Source: ZC4RG30 sp035556135 (GTDB lineage: Bacteria > Pseudomonadota > Gammaproteobacteria > Steroidobacterales > Steroidobacteraceae). Taken from it: a stretch of DNA of 64,000 nucleotides. Each line of letters starts with the position of its first letter. Within the stretch, counting starts at the first letter, position 1. Under the pieces are notes generated by a model, which worked only from the letters and a program-made list of their open reading frames with translations, had not been told where the DNA came from and searched no databases. The stretch is from positions 281,768-345,767 of the forward strand of contig DATMFO010000005.1 of the NCBI GenBank assembly GCA_035556135.1. Reading direction: 5' to 3'. Position numbers and translations under genes: made by a program. This document shows positions 1 to 8,871 of this stretch, piece by piece.

Positions 1-1
1 G

Positions 2-133
2 CGCCTGGCGCTGGCAGTGCAGTGGCATCCGGAGTGGAACGCGGGCGAGGACCCGTTTTCCACCGCATTGTTTGAAGCATTCGGTGACGCGGCGCGCGAG
101 CGCGCCGCCAACAGGCAGGTGACCCATGGCTGA
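2..133 (+). CDS. Class I glutamine amidotransferase (PuuD/SpuA type), C-terminal fragment
   Basis: Only the last 43 residues are inside the window; the gene begins upstream. The fragment carries VQWHPEW, the His-Pro-Glu block that supplies the catalytic His and Glu of class I glutamine amidotransferases. In the polyamine branch of this family (PuuD, SpuA) the enzyme hydrolyses gamma-glutamyl-GABA or a related gamma-glutamylated intermediate. The assignment rests on this motif plus context: the stop overlaps the start of a gamma-glutamylpolyamine synthetase gene by 8 bases and polyamine transport genes follow, the order seen in the Pseudomonas spu locus. The catalytic Cys is outside the window, so activity cannot be judged. 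Confidence 0.75.
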   Translation, partial: RLALAVQWHPEWNAGEDPFSTALFEAFGDAARERAANRQVTHG

Positions 134-1463
134 CATCCACCAGTTCTTCCGCGAGCGCGGCATCTCAGAGGTCGAGGCCATCGTGCCGGACATGGCCGGC
201 ATCGCGCGCGGCAAGATCATGCCCGCCGAGAAGTTTGCCGCCGATGAAGGCATGAAGCTGCCGGAGAGCATCTTCCTGCAGACGGTGACCGGGGATTACC
301 CGGCCGACACCAGCCAGGCGATGAGCCCGGCCGAGATCGACATCGTGCTCAAGCCCGACACGCCGACGGTGCGCGTGGTGCCCTGGGCGGCCGAGCCCAC
401 GGCGCAGGTGATCCACGACTGTTTCTATTCGGACGGTCGCAGCGTGACCATGGCGCCGCGCCAGGTGCTGCGGCATGTGCTGGAACTCTATGCCGCGCGC
501 GGCTGGGAGCCCGTGGTGGCGCCGGAGCTGGAGTTCTACCTCATCGAGCCGAACATCGATGCGGACTATCCGCTGAAGCCACCGGTGGGCCGCTCCGGCC
601 GCGCCGAGCCCGGCCGGCAGAGCTACAGCATCGCGGCGGTGAATGAATTCGACCCGCTGTTCGATGACATCTACGCGTTCTGCGAGGCGCAGGACATCGC
701 CATCGACACGCTGATCCACGAGGACGGCCCGGCGCAGATGGAGATCAACCTGCTGCACGGGGACCCGCTGGACCTCGCCGACCAGGCTTTCCTCTTCAAG
801 CGCACCGCGCGCGAGGCAGCGCTGCGCCACAAGATGTACACCACGTTCATGGCCAAGCCGCATGGCAAGGAGCCGGGCAGCGCCATGCATATCCACCAGA
901 GCATCGTGGACCGCAAGACCCGCCAGAACGTGTTCAGCAACAAGGACGGTTCGCCCTCGCAACTGTTCTTCTCGCACATCGCCGGGCTGCAGAAATACCT
1001 GCCGGCGGCCATGGCGCTGTTCGCACCCAATGTGAATTCCTACCGGCGCATCACCCGTTCGGCGCTGGCACCGATCAACGTGCATTGGGGTTACGACAAC
1101 CGCACGGCCGGCCTGCGCGTGCCGGTGTCGGGACCGGAGAACCGGCGCGTGGAAAACCGGGTCGGCGGGGCCGACGCCAATCCCTACCTGGCCATCGCCG
1201 GCTCGCTGGCCTGCGGCTACCTGGGCATGATCGAGAACCTGCAGCCCTCGGACCCCATCACCGGCAGCGCCCACGACCTGGCTTTCTCGCTGCCGCGGTC
1301 GCTGGACTCGGCGCTGCGCCAGATGCGCGAGAGCCGGGTGCTGATCGATGTCCTGGGCGAGCCCTTCGTGGCCGCCTACACCATCGTGAAGGAGGCCGAG
1401 AGCGAAGTGTTCATGCAGGTGATCAGTTCCTGGGAGCGCGAGCACCTGCTGCTGAACGTCTAG
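126..1463 (+). CDS. puuA: Glutamine synthetase family, gamma-glutamylpolyamine synthetase (PuuA/SpuB-like)
   Basis: ATP-dependent ligase predicted to join glutamate to putrescine or another polyamine, the first step of the gamma-glutamylated catabolic route, in the cytoplasm. The 445-residue product has an N-terminal beta-grasp domain (about residues 10-110) and the C-terminal catalytic domain. Visible family blocks are PELEFYL (metal-binding glutamates), GPAQMEI, GSAMHIHQS and the arginine-rich PENRRVENR followed by DANPYL. It is shorter than true GlnA and has no visible adenylylation-type C-terminal region, as usual for PuuA/SpuB. Its start overlaps the upstream amidotransferase gene by 8 bases and a polyamine importer follows. 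The exact amine substrate is inferred from context, not from residues. The long open frame on the opposite strand is a codon-bias shadow. Confidence 0.88.
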   Translation: MADIHQFFRERGISEVEAIVPDMAGIARGKIMPAEKFAADEGMKLPESIFLQTVTGDYPADTSQAMSPAEIDIVLKPDTPTVRVVPWAAEPTAQVIHDCFYSDGRSVTMAPRQVLRHVLELYAARGWEPVVAPELEFYLIEPNIDADYPLKPPVGRSGRAEPGRQSYSIAAVNEFDPLFDDIYAFCEAQDIAIDTLIHEDGPAQMEINLLHGDPLDLADQAFLFKRTAREAALRHKMYTTFMAKPHGKEPGSAMHIHQSIVDRKTRQNVFSNKDGSPSQLFFSHIAGLQKYLPAAMALFAPNVNSYRRITRSALAPINVHWGYDNRTAGLRVPVSGPENRRVENRVGGADANPYLAIAGSLACGYLGMIENLQPSDPITGSAHDLAFSLPRSLDSALRQMRESRVLIDVLGEPFVAAYTIVKEAESEVFMQVISSWEREHLLLNV

Positions 1464-1590
1464 CCGGCCCCGACGTTCCGCGTGGACAGTGGCCTATGGG
1501 GTGCCTGCGGGCTATAGTTGCCGTGCAGGCTCCAGCCTCGGCCCTGCGGAACCGTTTCATTCTCCGCCATTTCCCCACGAGGAGTTTTCC

Positions 1591-2712
1591 ATGGTCCTTC
1601 CACTCCGACAGCTTTCCGTCCTGACCGCCGTCGCCTTGCTGGTGGCCGCCTGTGGCAAGCAGGGCGACACCGCCGTCGCCGGCGAAGAAGAGAAGGTCCT
1701 CAACGTCTACAACTGGGTCGACTACATCGACACCACCATCCTCGACGAATTCACCGCCGAGACCGGCATCAAGGTGAACTACGACGTCTTCGACAGCAAC
1801 GAGCTGCTGCAGACCAAGCTGCTGTCCGGCAACACCGGCTACGACCTGGTGGTGCCTTCGGCGTCGTTCCTCGAAAAGCAGATCGAGGCGGGCGTGTTCC
1901 AGAAGCTGGACAAGACGCTGATCCCGAACCTGGCCAACCTTGACCCGGCGATCACGGAAATCACTGCGCGCCACGACCCCGGAAATGCGCATTCGGTAAC
2001 CTACTTCTGGGGCACCTCGGGCATCGGCTACAACGTCGAGGCCGTCGCCGCGGCCATGCCCAACGCGCCCACCAACAGCTTCGCCATGCTCTACGACCCG
2101 AACGTGGTGAAGAACTTCCAGAAGTGCGGCGTGACGATCCTCGATGCGCCCGACGAGGTGGTGGCCACGGTGCTCATCTACCTGGGCCGCGACGCCATGA
2201 GCGAGAAGCCCGAGGACCTCGAGGCTGCCGAGAAGGTGCTGATGTCCATCCGCCCCTACATCAAGGAGGTCAAGTCGGCCGGCTACCTCGATGACCTGGC
2301 CAATGGCGAGATCTGCCTGGCGCTGGGCTGGAGTGGCGACGTGGGCATGGGTGCGGCGCGTGCCGAGGAGAACGGCAAGGACTTCACCATCAAGTACCAC
2401 ATCCCGAAGGAAGGGGCGGTGATGTTCTTCGACATGCTGGCCATCCCGGCCGATGCGAAGCACCCGAAGAATGCGCACAAGTTCATCGACTACCTGCTGC
2501 GCCCGGATGTGGCGGCGAAGAACACCAACTTCGTCACCTACGCCTCGCCGAACAAGGCCGCCCACGAGCAGATCGACGCAGAGATCACCAGCGATCCGGA
2601 TATCTATCCGCCCGCCGAGGTGAAGGCAAAGATGTATCCCAACCTGGCCCGCTCGCAGGAATTCACCCGGATCCTGAACCGCACGTGGACACGCTTCAAG
2701 ACTGGCAAGTAG
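1591..2712 (+). CDS. potF: Polyamine ABC transporter substrate-binding lipoprotein (PotF/SpuE-like)
   Basis: Periplasmic receptor that should bind putrescine or spermidine and deliver it to the permeases encoded downstream. The 373-residue product begins with a lipoprotein signal: hydrophobic core and lipobox VAAC with Cys at residue 21, so it is probably membrane-tethered. YNWVDYID at residues 40-47 matches the PotF/PotD segment whose Trp and Tyr line the polyamine pocket. ATG 1591 is chosen because an ACGAGGAG ribosome-binding site lies 7 bases upstream and longer in-frame versions would bury the signal peptide. A 127-base gap precedes it; TATAGT at 1513-1518 could be a -10 hexamer but no convincing -35 is placed. 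The ATPase gene starts 4 bases after the stop. Confidence 0.9.
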   Translation: MVLPLRQLSVLTAVALLVAACGKQGDTAVAGEEEKVLNVYNWVDYIDTTILDEFTAETGIKVNYDVFDSNELLQTKLLSGNTGYDLVVPSASFLEKQIEAGVFQKLDKTLIPNLANLDPAITEITARHDPGNAHSVTYFWGTSGIGYNVEAVAAAMPNAPTNSFAMLYDPNVVKNFQKCGVTILDAPDEVVATVLIYLGRDAMSEKPEDLEAAEKVLMSIRPYIKEVKSAGYLDDLANGEICLALGWSGDVGMGAARAEENGKDFTIKYHIPKEGAVMFFDMLAIPADAKHPKNAHKFIDYLLRPDVAAKNTNFVTYASPNKAAHEQIDAEITSDPDIYPPAEVKAKMYPNLARSQEFTRILNRTWTRFKTGK

Positions 2713-2716
2713 CCAG

Positions 2717-3853
2717 ATGACCGGTCCCGCGCGTCCGGCGCAGGAACCCTGGCTCGATGCCACGCAGAAACCCTACGTGCGCATCGAGTCGGTCAGCAAG
2801 CGCTTTGGCGACTTCGTCGCCGTAGACGACATCACCCTGGACATCTTCCGGGGCGAGATCTTCTGCCTGCTGGGCGGCTCGGGCAGCGGCAAGACCACGC
2901 TGCTGCGCATGCTGGCCGGCTTCGAGCAGCCCTCGGCCGGGCGCATCCTCATCGACGGACAGGACATGGCCGGCATCCCGCCCTACGAGCGGCCGGTGAA
3001 CATGATGTTCCAGTCCTACGCGCTGTTTCCGCACATGACGGTGTACGGCAACGTGGCCTTCGGCCTGGAGCAGGAGGGCATCCGCAAGGAGGAGATCCGC
3101 CAGCGCGTGGCCGAAATCCTCGATGTGGTGAAGATAGGCGAGCTGGCGGGCCGCAAGCCGCACCAGCTCTCCGGCGGCCAGCGCCAGCGCGTCGCGCTGG
3201 CGCGCTCGCTGGTGAAGCGGCCGAAGCTGCTGCTGCTCGATGAACCGCTGGGCGCGCTCGACCGCAAGCTGCGCGAGCACACGCAGTTCGAGCTCATCGC
3301 AATCCAGGAACGGCTGGGCGTGACCTTCGTGGTGGTCACGCACGACCAGGAGGAGGCGATGACCCTGGCCTCGCGCATCGGCGTGATGAACAAGGGCAAG
3401 ATCGTGCAGATCGGCACGCCGCGGCAGATCTACGAGTTCCCGACCACGCGCTTCGTGGCCGACTTCATCGGGTCCGTGAACCTCTTCGACGGCACCCTTG
3501 CCGAGGACGAACCTGAATATGTCCGCGTGCGCTGCCCTGACCTGCCGGTGCCGGTGCATGTGGACCATGGCGTGTCCGCTCCGCCGGACGCGCAGCTGTG
3601 GGTGGCCATCCGACCCGAGAAACTGAACCTGCAGCGCGGCAAGCCCGCCGCCGAAGACAACTGGGCGCGCGGCATCATCAAGGACATCGCCTACATGGGC
3701 GACCTTTCCATCTACGTGGTGCGCCTGGATTCCGGCCGCGACGTGCGGGTCACGCAGACCAACTCCGCGCGCAAGGCCGGTGACAGCTTCACCTGGGACG
3801 ACGAGGTCTACCTGCTGTGGGACAGCGCCGCCCCCGTGGTGGGCGCGGGGTGA
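2717..3853 (+). CDS. potG: Polyamine ABC transporter ATP-binding protein (PotG/PotA/SpuF-like)
   Basis: ATPase subunit that energises polyamine import at the inner face of the membrane. In the 378 residues one sees Walker A GGSGSGKTT (53-61), the Q-loop region MMFQSYALFPHM, the ABC signature LSGGQ (151-155), Walker B LLLLDEP (Asp 175, Glu 176), the D-loop GALD, and the switch His in VVVTHDQEEAM. The C-terminal third fits the TOBE-type regulatory domain of the PotA/MalK group. It sits between the binding protein and two permease genes, as in potFGHI and spuDEFGH operons, and is very probably co-transcribed with them. Confidence 0.93.
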   Translation: MTGPARPAQEPWLDATQKPYVRIESVSKRFGDFVAVDDITLDIFRGEIFCLLGGSGSGKTTLLRMLAGFEQPSAGRILIDGQDMAGIPPYERPVNMMFQSYALFPHMTVYGNVAFGLEQEGIRKEEIRQRVAEILDVVKIGELAGRKPHQLSGGQRQRVALARSLVKRPKLLLLDEPLGALDRKLREHTQFELIAIQERLGVTFVVVTHDQEEAMTLASRIGVMNKGKIVQIGTPRQIYEFPTTRFVADFIGSVNLFDGTLAEDEPEYVRVRCPDLPVPVHVDHGVSAPPDAQLWVAIRPEKLNLQRGKPAAEDNWARGIIKDIAYMGDLSIYVVRLDSGRDVRVTQTNSARKAGDSFTWDDEVYLLWDSAAPVVGAG

Positions 3854-3860
3854 GCGCGCC

Positions 3861-4850
3861 TTGAACGCCGAGGTCCCGGCCTACGCCCGCCAGCACGAAC
3901 GCTGGGTGCCGTTCTGGCTGGCCTGGCATCGTTTCGGTCCACCGCGCTGGGTGCCCTGGCTGCGTCGCAGCGGCGTGGGCCGCATGCTGGTCATCGGCAT
4001 CCCGATGTTCTGGCTGCTGCTGTTCTTCCTCACGCCATTCTTCATCGACCTGAAGATCTCCTTCTCGGAGTCGCGGCTGGCGATCCCGCCTTATGCGCCG
4101 CTGGTGGAATGGGTGGAAGGGCGCATGGAGGTGTTGATCAACACCGACAACTACCGCTTCCTGTTCACCGATGCGCTGTACGTGCAGACGTGGATCTACT
4201 CGCTGAAGGTGGCGGCTGTCTCCACGCTGCTGTGCCTGCTGCTGGGTTATCCCATGGCGCTGGGCATTGCCCGCTCCCCGCCCGCGCGGCGCAACCTGCT
4301 GCTGATGCTGGTGATCCTGCCGTTCTGGACCTCCTTCCTGCTGCGCGTGTACGCGTGGATGGGGCTGCTGCGCAACAACGGCGTGATCAACAACTTCCTG
4401 ATGTCCATCGGCCTGATCGACCAGCCCATCCAGATGATGCAGACGGATTTCGCGGTGTATGTGGGAATCGTGTACTCCTACCTGCCGTTCATGATCCTGC
4501 CGCTGTACACCAACCTCGAGAAGCATGATCCCTCGCTGCTGGAAGCAGCCGCGGACCTGGGCGCGCGGCCGATGCGCGCCTTCCTGCGCGTGACGCTGCC
4601 GCTGTCGCGGCCGGGCATCGCGGCCGGCTCCTTGCTGGTGTTCATCCCGGCGGTGGGCGAATACGTGATTCCCACGCTGCTGGGACGGCCCGACCAGCTG
4701 ATGATCGGGCGCGTGCTGTCGGATGAATTCTTCAGCAACCGCGACTGGCCGGTGGCCAGCGCGGTGGCCATCTTCATGCTGTTGCTGCTGCTGATCCCCA
4801 TCATGCTGCTGCAGCGGGTGCAGGCGCGCGCCGGCGCGAAGGCGGCCTGA
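3861..4850 (+). CDS. potH: Polyamine ABC transporter permease (PotH/SpuG-like)
   Basis: One of two membrane subunits forming the polyamine channel. The product has an N-terminal hydrophobic segment (IGIPMFWLLLFFLTPFF) and about five further membrane segments. The EAA loop that docks the ATPase is visible as EAAADLGARPMRAF. TTG 3861 is proposed as start, giving 329 residues: it lies 7 bases after the potG stop with GGGGTGAG just upstream, and no in-frame ATG occurs before the first membrane segment apart from one deep in potG. GTG 3906 is an alternative. The 3' end overlaps potI by one base (TGATG), indicating translational coupling. Confidence 0.9.
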   Translation: MNAEVPAYARQHERWVPFWLAWHRFGPPRWVPWLRRSGVGRMLVIGIPMFWLLLFFLTPFFIDLKISFSESRLAIPPYAPLVEWVEGRMEVLINTDNYRFLFTDALYVQTWIYSLKVAAVSTLLCLLLGYPMALGIARSPPARRNLLLMLVILPFWTSFLLRVYAWMGLLRNNGVINNFLMSIGLIDQPIQMMQTDFAVYVGIVYSYLPFMILPLYTNLEKHDPSLLEAAADLGARPMRAFLRVTLPLSRPGIAAGSLLVFIPAVGEYVIPTLLGRPDQLMIGRVLSDEFFSNRDWPVASAVAIFMLLLLLIPIMLLQRVQARAGAKAA

Positions 4851-5692
4851 TGCGTCGCGGCTGGCTGGTCACCACGCTGATGATCCTGGGCTTCGTGTTC
4901 CTGTACGTGCCCATCCTGCTGATGGTGGTGTTCTCGTTCAACAACTCGCGTCTGGTGACGGTGTGGGATGCGGCCAATTCGCCCACGCTCAAGTGGTACA
5001 CGGCGCTGTTCCAGAACCAGCAGATCCTCGATGCAGCCTGGTTGTCGCTGCGCATAGCGGCCGTCAACGCCACCGGCGCGGTGATCCTGGGCACGCTGGC
5101 GGGCATCGCGCTGTCGCGCTTCGGGCGCTTCCGCGGGCGGGCGCTGCTGGCCGTGATGTCCACCGCGCCGCTGGTGATGCCCGAGGTGATCACCGGCCTG
5201 TCGATGCTGCTGCTGTTCGTGGCCATGGAGCAGATCATCGGCTGGCCGGCAGGACGCGGCGCCACCACCATTGCCATCGCACACATCACTTTCTCGATGG
5301 CCTATGTGACGGTGATCGTGCAGTCGCGCCTGGCCTCATTCGATGATTCCCTGGAAGAGGCCGCCATGGACCTGGGTGCGCGTCCGGCCAAGGTGTTCGG
5401 CCGCATCACGCTGCCGCTGATCTTCCCGGCGCTGCTGTCGGGCTGGCTGCTGGCGTTCACGCTGTCCTGGGATGACCTGGTGATCGCGCAGTTCGTCGCC
5501 GGCCCCGGTTCCACAACGCTGCCCATGGTGATCTTCTCCAAGGTACGCCTGGGCGTGACCCCGGACGTGAACGCACTGGCCACACTGATGGTGCTGCTGG
5601 TGGCAACCGGCGTGCTCACCTCGGCCTGGCTGCTGCGGCGGTCCGAGCGCAAGCGGCAGCGCGAGATGCGCATGGCGGAAGGAGGGCACTAG
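4850..5692 (+). CDS. potI: Polyamine ABC transporter permease (PotI/SpuH-like)
   Basis: Second membrane subunit of the polyamine importer, 280 residues with about six membrane segments, the first at residues 7-27. The EAA loop reads EEAAMDLGARPAKVFG, the ATPase contact of type I importers. The ATG shares one base with the potH stop, and the stop TAG shares its last base with the GTG of the following glucokinase gene, so translation of the three frames is probably coupled. Pairing with potH gives the usual heterodimeric channel. Confidence 0.92.
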   Translation: MRRGWLVTTLMILGFVFLYVPILLMVVFSFNNSRLVTVWDAANSPTLKWYTALFQNQQILDAAWLSLRIAAVNATGAVILGTLAGIALSRFGRFRGRALLAVMSTAPLVMPEVITGLSMLLLFVAMEQIIGWPAGRGATTIAIAHITFSMAYVTVIVQSRLASFDDSLEEAAMDLGARPAKVFGRITLPLIFPALLSGWLLAFTLSWDDLVIAQFVAGPGSTTLPMVIFSKVRLGVTPDVNALATLMVLLVATGVLTSAWLLRRSERKRQREMRMAEGGH

Positions 5693-6441
5693 TGGCCACC
5701 CTGGCGCTGGGGCTGGATGTGGGCGGTTCGTCCATCAAGCACGCGCCAGTGGATGTGGCCAGCGGCGCGCTGCAGGCTGATCTGGCCAGCGTGCCGACCC
5801 CGCAGCCGGCAACGGTGCAGGCGCTGTGCAACGCACTCATCGGCCTGGCGGAAACCACCCCCGCTGGCACGGCCGTCGGTGTGGCGCTGCCCAGCGTGAT
5901 CCTGCATGGCGTGATCCAGACCGCCGCCAACCTGGATGATTCGCTGCTGGGCTTCGACGCCGGCCGCGAACTGTCGGCCAGGCTGCGCCGGCCCGTGGCG
6001 CTGCTCAACGACGCCGATGCAGCCGGCCTGGCGGAAGCGCATTTCGGCGCAGCCCGCGGGGTGCGCGGCGCAGTGATGATGCTCACCTTCGGCACCGGCA
6101 TCGGATCGGCCCTGATCCTCGACGGCAGGCTCTGGCCCAACAGCGAACTGGGCCACATGGAAGTGGATGGGGCGGAAGGCGAGCAGCGCGCCGCCGCGCG
6201 CATCCGGAGCGAAGAGGGTCTGTCCTGGAGGCAGTGGAGCACCCGGGTCAACCGCTACCTGGATGCCATCAACCGCCTGTTCTGGCCGGAACTGATCGTG
6301 GTCGGTGGTGGTGTGACCGAGAACTGGACGCAGTTCGCGCCGCTGCTGCAATCCCGCGCGCCGCTCAAGCCCGCTGCCCTGGGACCTGCCGCAGGCGTGG
6401 TGGGGGCGGCGCTGGCTGCCGCGGGGCATGCGGCTGCGTGA
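5692..6441 (+). CDS. ppgK: Polyphosphate glucokinase (ROK family)
   Basis: Predicted to phosphorylate glucose using polyphosphate and possibly ATP. The 249-residue product starts at GTG with the phosphate-binding segment LGLDVGGSSIKHAPVD, which matches polyphosphate glucokinases better than ordinary ROK sugar kinases. Further blocks are TFGTGIGSALILDG, PNSELGHMEVDG and the C-terminal LIVVGGGVTENW. The length is typical. It is unusual that a sugar kinase gene is translationally coupled to a polyamine permease: the GTG reuses the last base of the potI stop. Its own stop overlaps the next start (GTGA), so it is embedded in the same transcription unit. Confidence 0.88.
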   Translation: MATLALGLDVGGSSIKHAPVDVASGALQADLASVPTPQPATVQALCNALIGLAETTPAGTAVGVALPSVILHGVIQTAANLDDSLLGFDAGRELSARLRRPVALLNDADAAGLAEAHFGAARGVRGAVMMLTFGTGIGSALILDGRLWPNSELGHMEVDGAEGEQRAAARIRSEEGLSWRQWSTRVNRYLDAINRLFWPELIVVGGGVTENWTQFAPLLQSRAPLKPAALGPAAGVVGAALAAAGHAAA

Positions 6442-7586
6442 GCAAGCTTCCCGACGTCGGGACTACCATCTTCACCGTGATCTCGCGCCGCGCGGCCGAG
6501 CTGGGCGCGGTCAACCTTGGCCAGGGTTTTCCTGACTATCCCATCGACCCGCGGCTCACCGAGCTGGTCGGCGAGGCCATGCGCGCCGGGCACAACCAGT
6601 ACGCGCCCATGGCCGGACTGCCTGAACTGCGCGAAGCCATTGCGCGCGTGGTGTCAGCCCGGCACGGCATCGACGTCGACCCTGAGCAGGAGGTGACGGT
6701 CACAGTCGGCGCCACCGAGGCCATCTTCTCGGCCATTGCCGCGCTGGTGGGCCCGGGCGACGAAGTGCTGGTGTTCGATCCCGCCTACGACTCCTACGAT
6801 CCGGCTGTGCGCGTGGCAGGCGCCACCTGCGTGCACGTGCCACTGGCGCCACCGGCGTTCCGCTGCGACTGGGACCGCGTGCGCGAGGCCATCACGCCGC
6901 GAACGAAACTGGTTGTCATCAATACACCCCAGAACCCGGCCTGCACCGTGATGAGTGCGGATGACCTGGCGCAGCTCGCGCAGCTGGCCGAAGCCCACGG
7001 CTTCACCGTGCTGAGCGACGAAGTGTACGAACACATTGTGCACGCACCGGCCCGACACCACAGCGTGCTGGCGCATCCGGTGCTGCGCCAGCGCGCGCTG
7101 GCCGTGTATTCCTTCGGCAAGTCCCTGCACGCCACGGGCCTGCGCGTGGGTTACTGCATTGCGCCGCCCGCACTCACGGCCGAGCTGCGCAAGGTGCACC
7201 AGTTCAACACCTTCACCATCACCACGGCCTTCCAGCACGCCATCGCCGCCTACATCACCGGAAACCCCGGAATCTTCGCGGGGCTGGGACCTTTCTTCGC
7301 GGCCAAGCGCGAGCTGCTCACCCGGGGCCTTGCCGACAGCGCTTTCCAGGTAGTGCCGGCCCAGGGCAGCTACTTCACGCTGGTGGACTACTCACGCTGC
7401 GAGCTGCTGGCCGGACTCGACGACATGGCGGCGGCCGAGCGGCTGCTGGTGCAGGGCGGGGTGGCGGCCATTCCACTGGCACCGTTCTACCGCCAGCCTG
7501 TCAAGCACTCGCTGCTCAGGCTGTGCTTTGCCAAGCAGGACGACACGCTGGCGCGCGGCGTCGAACGGCTGCAGGCGCTGCGGTAA
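6438..7586 (+). CDS. ybdL: PLP-dependent aminotransferase, methionine/kynurenine type (YbdL-like)
   Basis: Class I/II aminotransferase of 382 residues, strongly resembling E. coli YbdL, which prefers methionine and aromatic amino acids. The N-terminus SKLPDVGTTIFTVISRR, the block NLGQGFPDYP, the NTPQNPAC segment, SDEVYEHI and the PLP-lysine context SFGKSLHATGLRVGY are all visible; the Schiff-base Lys is in SFGK. Start GTG 6438 overlaps the glucokinase stop as GTGA; upstream in-frame ATGs lie inside ppgK. The following gene is another PLP enzyme of sulfur amino-acid metabolism, which fits a methionine-related role, but the physiological substrate is inferred. Confidence 0.88.
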   Translation: MSKLPDVGTTIFTVISRRAAELGAVNLGQGFPDYPIDPRLTELVGEAMRAGHNQYAPMAGLPELREAIARVVSARHGIDVDPEQEVTVTVGATEAIFSAIAALVGPGDEVLVFDPAYDSYDPAVRVAGATCVHVPLAPPAFRCDWDRVREAITPRTKLVVINTPQNPACTVMSADDLAQLAQLAEAHGFTVLSDEVYEHIVHAPARHHSVLAHPVLRQRALAVYSFGKSLHATGLRVGYCIAPPALTAELRKVHQFNTFTITTAFQHAIAAYITGNPGIFAGLGPFFAAKRELLTRGLADSAFQVVPAQGSYFTLVDYSRCELLAGLDDMAAAERLLVQGGVAAIPLAPFYRQPVKHSLLRLCFAKQDDTLARGVERLQALR

Positions 7587-7598
7587 TACAATCGCGCC

Positions 7599-8765
7599 AT
7601 GAAACTCAGGACCACGCTGGTTCATCCGCCCGAAGTGAAGGTTCCACCGGAGAACACGCCGCTCGTGGCGCCCATCCACCAGAGCGTGAAGTTCGAGCAC
7701 GGCACGGTGGCCGAGACACTGGCGAGCCTCCGGGGCGAGAAAGAGGGATTCTTCTACGCGCGGTCCGCGAACCCGACCACGCGGCTGCTGGAGAAGACGC
7801 TGGCAGGGCTGCAGGGGCGGGATGCCGCCATCGTGTGCGCGTCAGGCGTGGGCGCCATTGCCCAGGCGCTGATCGGCCTGCTGCAGTCAGGCGACCATGT
7901 GCTGTGTTTCGTGGAAACCTACGCACCCACGCGCTCGCTGATCCGGCGGCAGCTGGCACGCTTCGGCGTGACCCACACCATGCTGTCCATCGAGGATGAC
8001 GCTGGCATCGAGCGCGTGCTGCGCGACACGCCGACGAAGCTGGTGATCTTCGAGTCACCCACCAATCCGGTGAACCGCATCGCCGACATCGCGCACATCA
8101 CGCGCCTGGCGCGGGCCGCCGGCGCACTGACCCTGCTCGACAACACACTCGCCGGCCTGCACCAGCATGGCGATACCGATGTGGACCTCTTCCTGCACAG
8201 CCTCACCAAATACGCTTCCGGGCATGGCGATGTGATGGGGGGCGCGGTAATCGGCTCCGCCGAACTGATCGCGCGGCTGCGCCCGGAGTTCACGCACCTC
8301 GGCGGCACGCTGGATCCGCACGCTGCCTGGCTGATCCAGCGCGGCCTCAACACCTACCTGCTGCGCTACGAGGCCCAGTGCGTCACGGCGCTGAAAGTGG
8401 CGCTGTTCCTGGAACAGCACCCCAGGGTGGAGCGCGTGCACTACGCCGGGCTGCCACGCCACCCGCGGCATGAACTGGCTGCCCGGCAGATGCAGCACTT
8501 CGGCACGGTGGTCAGCTTCGACCTGCGCGCAGGCAAGGCTGCCGGCGACCGCTTCGCGGATGCGCTGCAGCTGTTTTCCATTGCGGCCAGCATGGGTTCG
8601 CCCGAGTCCCTGGTTATTCCGCCCGGCCTGATGGGGCCGCATGACCTGCCCGCTGAACTGGCGGCACTGTCGGGCCTGGCACCGGGAACGGTGCGGCTGT
8701 CGATGGGACTGGAAGATGCGGACGATCTGATCGCGGACCTGGAGCAGGCGCTGGCCGCGATTTGA
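7599..8765 (+). CDS. Cys/Met metabolism PLP-dependent enzyme (cystathionine lyase or gamma-synthase type)
   Basis: Member of the Cys/Met gamma-elimination/replacement family, 388 residues, cytoplasmic. The early block FFYARSANPTTRLLEKTLA carries the Tyr/Arg that binds PLP phosphate from the partner subunit, FESPTNPV is the pyridoxal-contact segment, and SLTKYASGHGDVMGG contains the Schiff-base Lys. The family includes MetB, MetC, MetZ and methionine gamma-lyase, which cannot be separated safely by eye, so no symbol is given. It starts 12 bases after the aminotransferase gene and ends the forward operon; an imperfect hairpin (CGCAACC at 8775-8781 with GGTTGCG at 8804-8810) follows without a clear T-run. 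Confidence 0.85.
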   Translation: MKLRTTLVHPPEVKVPPENTPLVAPIHQSVKFEHGTVAETLASLRGEKEGFFYARSANPTTRLLEKTLAGLQGRDAAIVCASGVGAIAQALIGLLQSGDHVLCFVETYAPTRSLIRRQLARFGVTHTMLSIEDDAGIERVLRDTPTKLVIFESPTNPVNRIADIAHITRLARAAGALTLLDNTLAGLHQHGDTDVDLFLHSLTKYASGHGDVMGGAVIGSAELIARLRPEFTHLGGTLDPHAAWLIQRGLNTYLLRYEAQCVTALKVALFLEQHPRVERVHYAGLPRHPRHELAARQMQHFGTVVSFDLRAGKAAGDRFADALQLFSIAASMGSPESLVIPPGLMGPHDLPAELAALSGLAPGTVRLSMGLEDADDLIADLEQALAAI

Positions 8766-8871
8766 CTTGATCACCGCAACCCGTTCACGGTGTGGGCGGC
8801 TGCGGTTGCGACGGCCTTCAATTTGTGCGCCACGACCGGAATGCCTCCGGCCTGCAATGCACAATGGATCC

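Noticed and set aside
1483..1518. Sigma-70 promoter before potF (TATAGT at 1513-1518)
   Set aside because: No -35 hexamer of reasonable quality at 16-18 bases; kept only as a remark in the gene entry.
1423..2763. 446-residue frame on the minus strand opposite the polyamine-binding protein gene
   Set aside because: Composition (His, Arg, Val, Gly) is that of a codon-position shadow in GC-rich DNA and no domain is recognisable. The same applies to the long minus-strand frames opposite puuA, potG, fliI, flhA, fliG and the chemoreceptor gene.
8775..8810. Hairpin after the PLP lyase gene (CGCAACC / GGTTGCG)
   Set aside because: The loop is 22 bases and no T-run follows, so it is a poor terminator.
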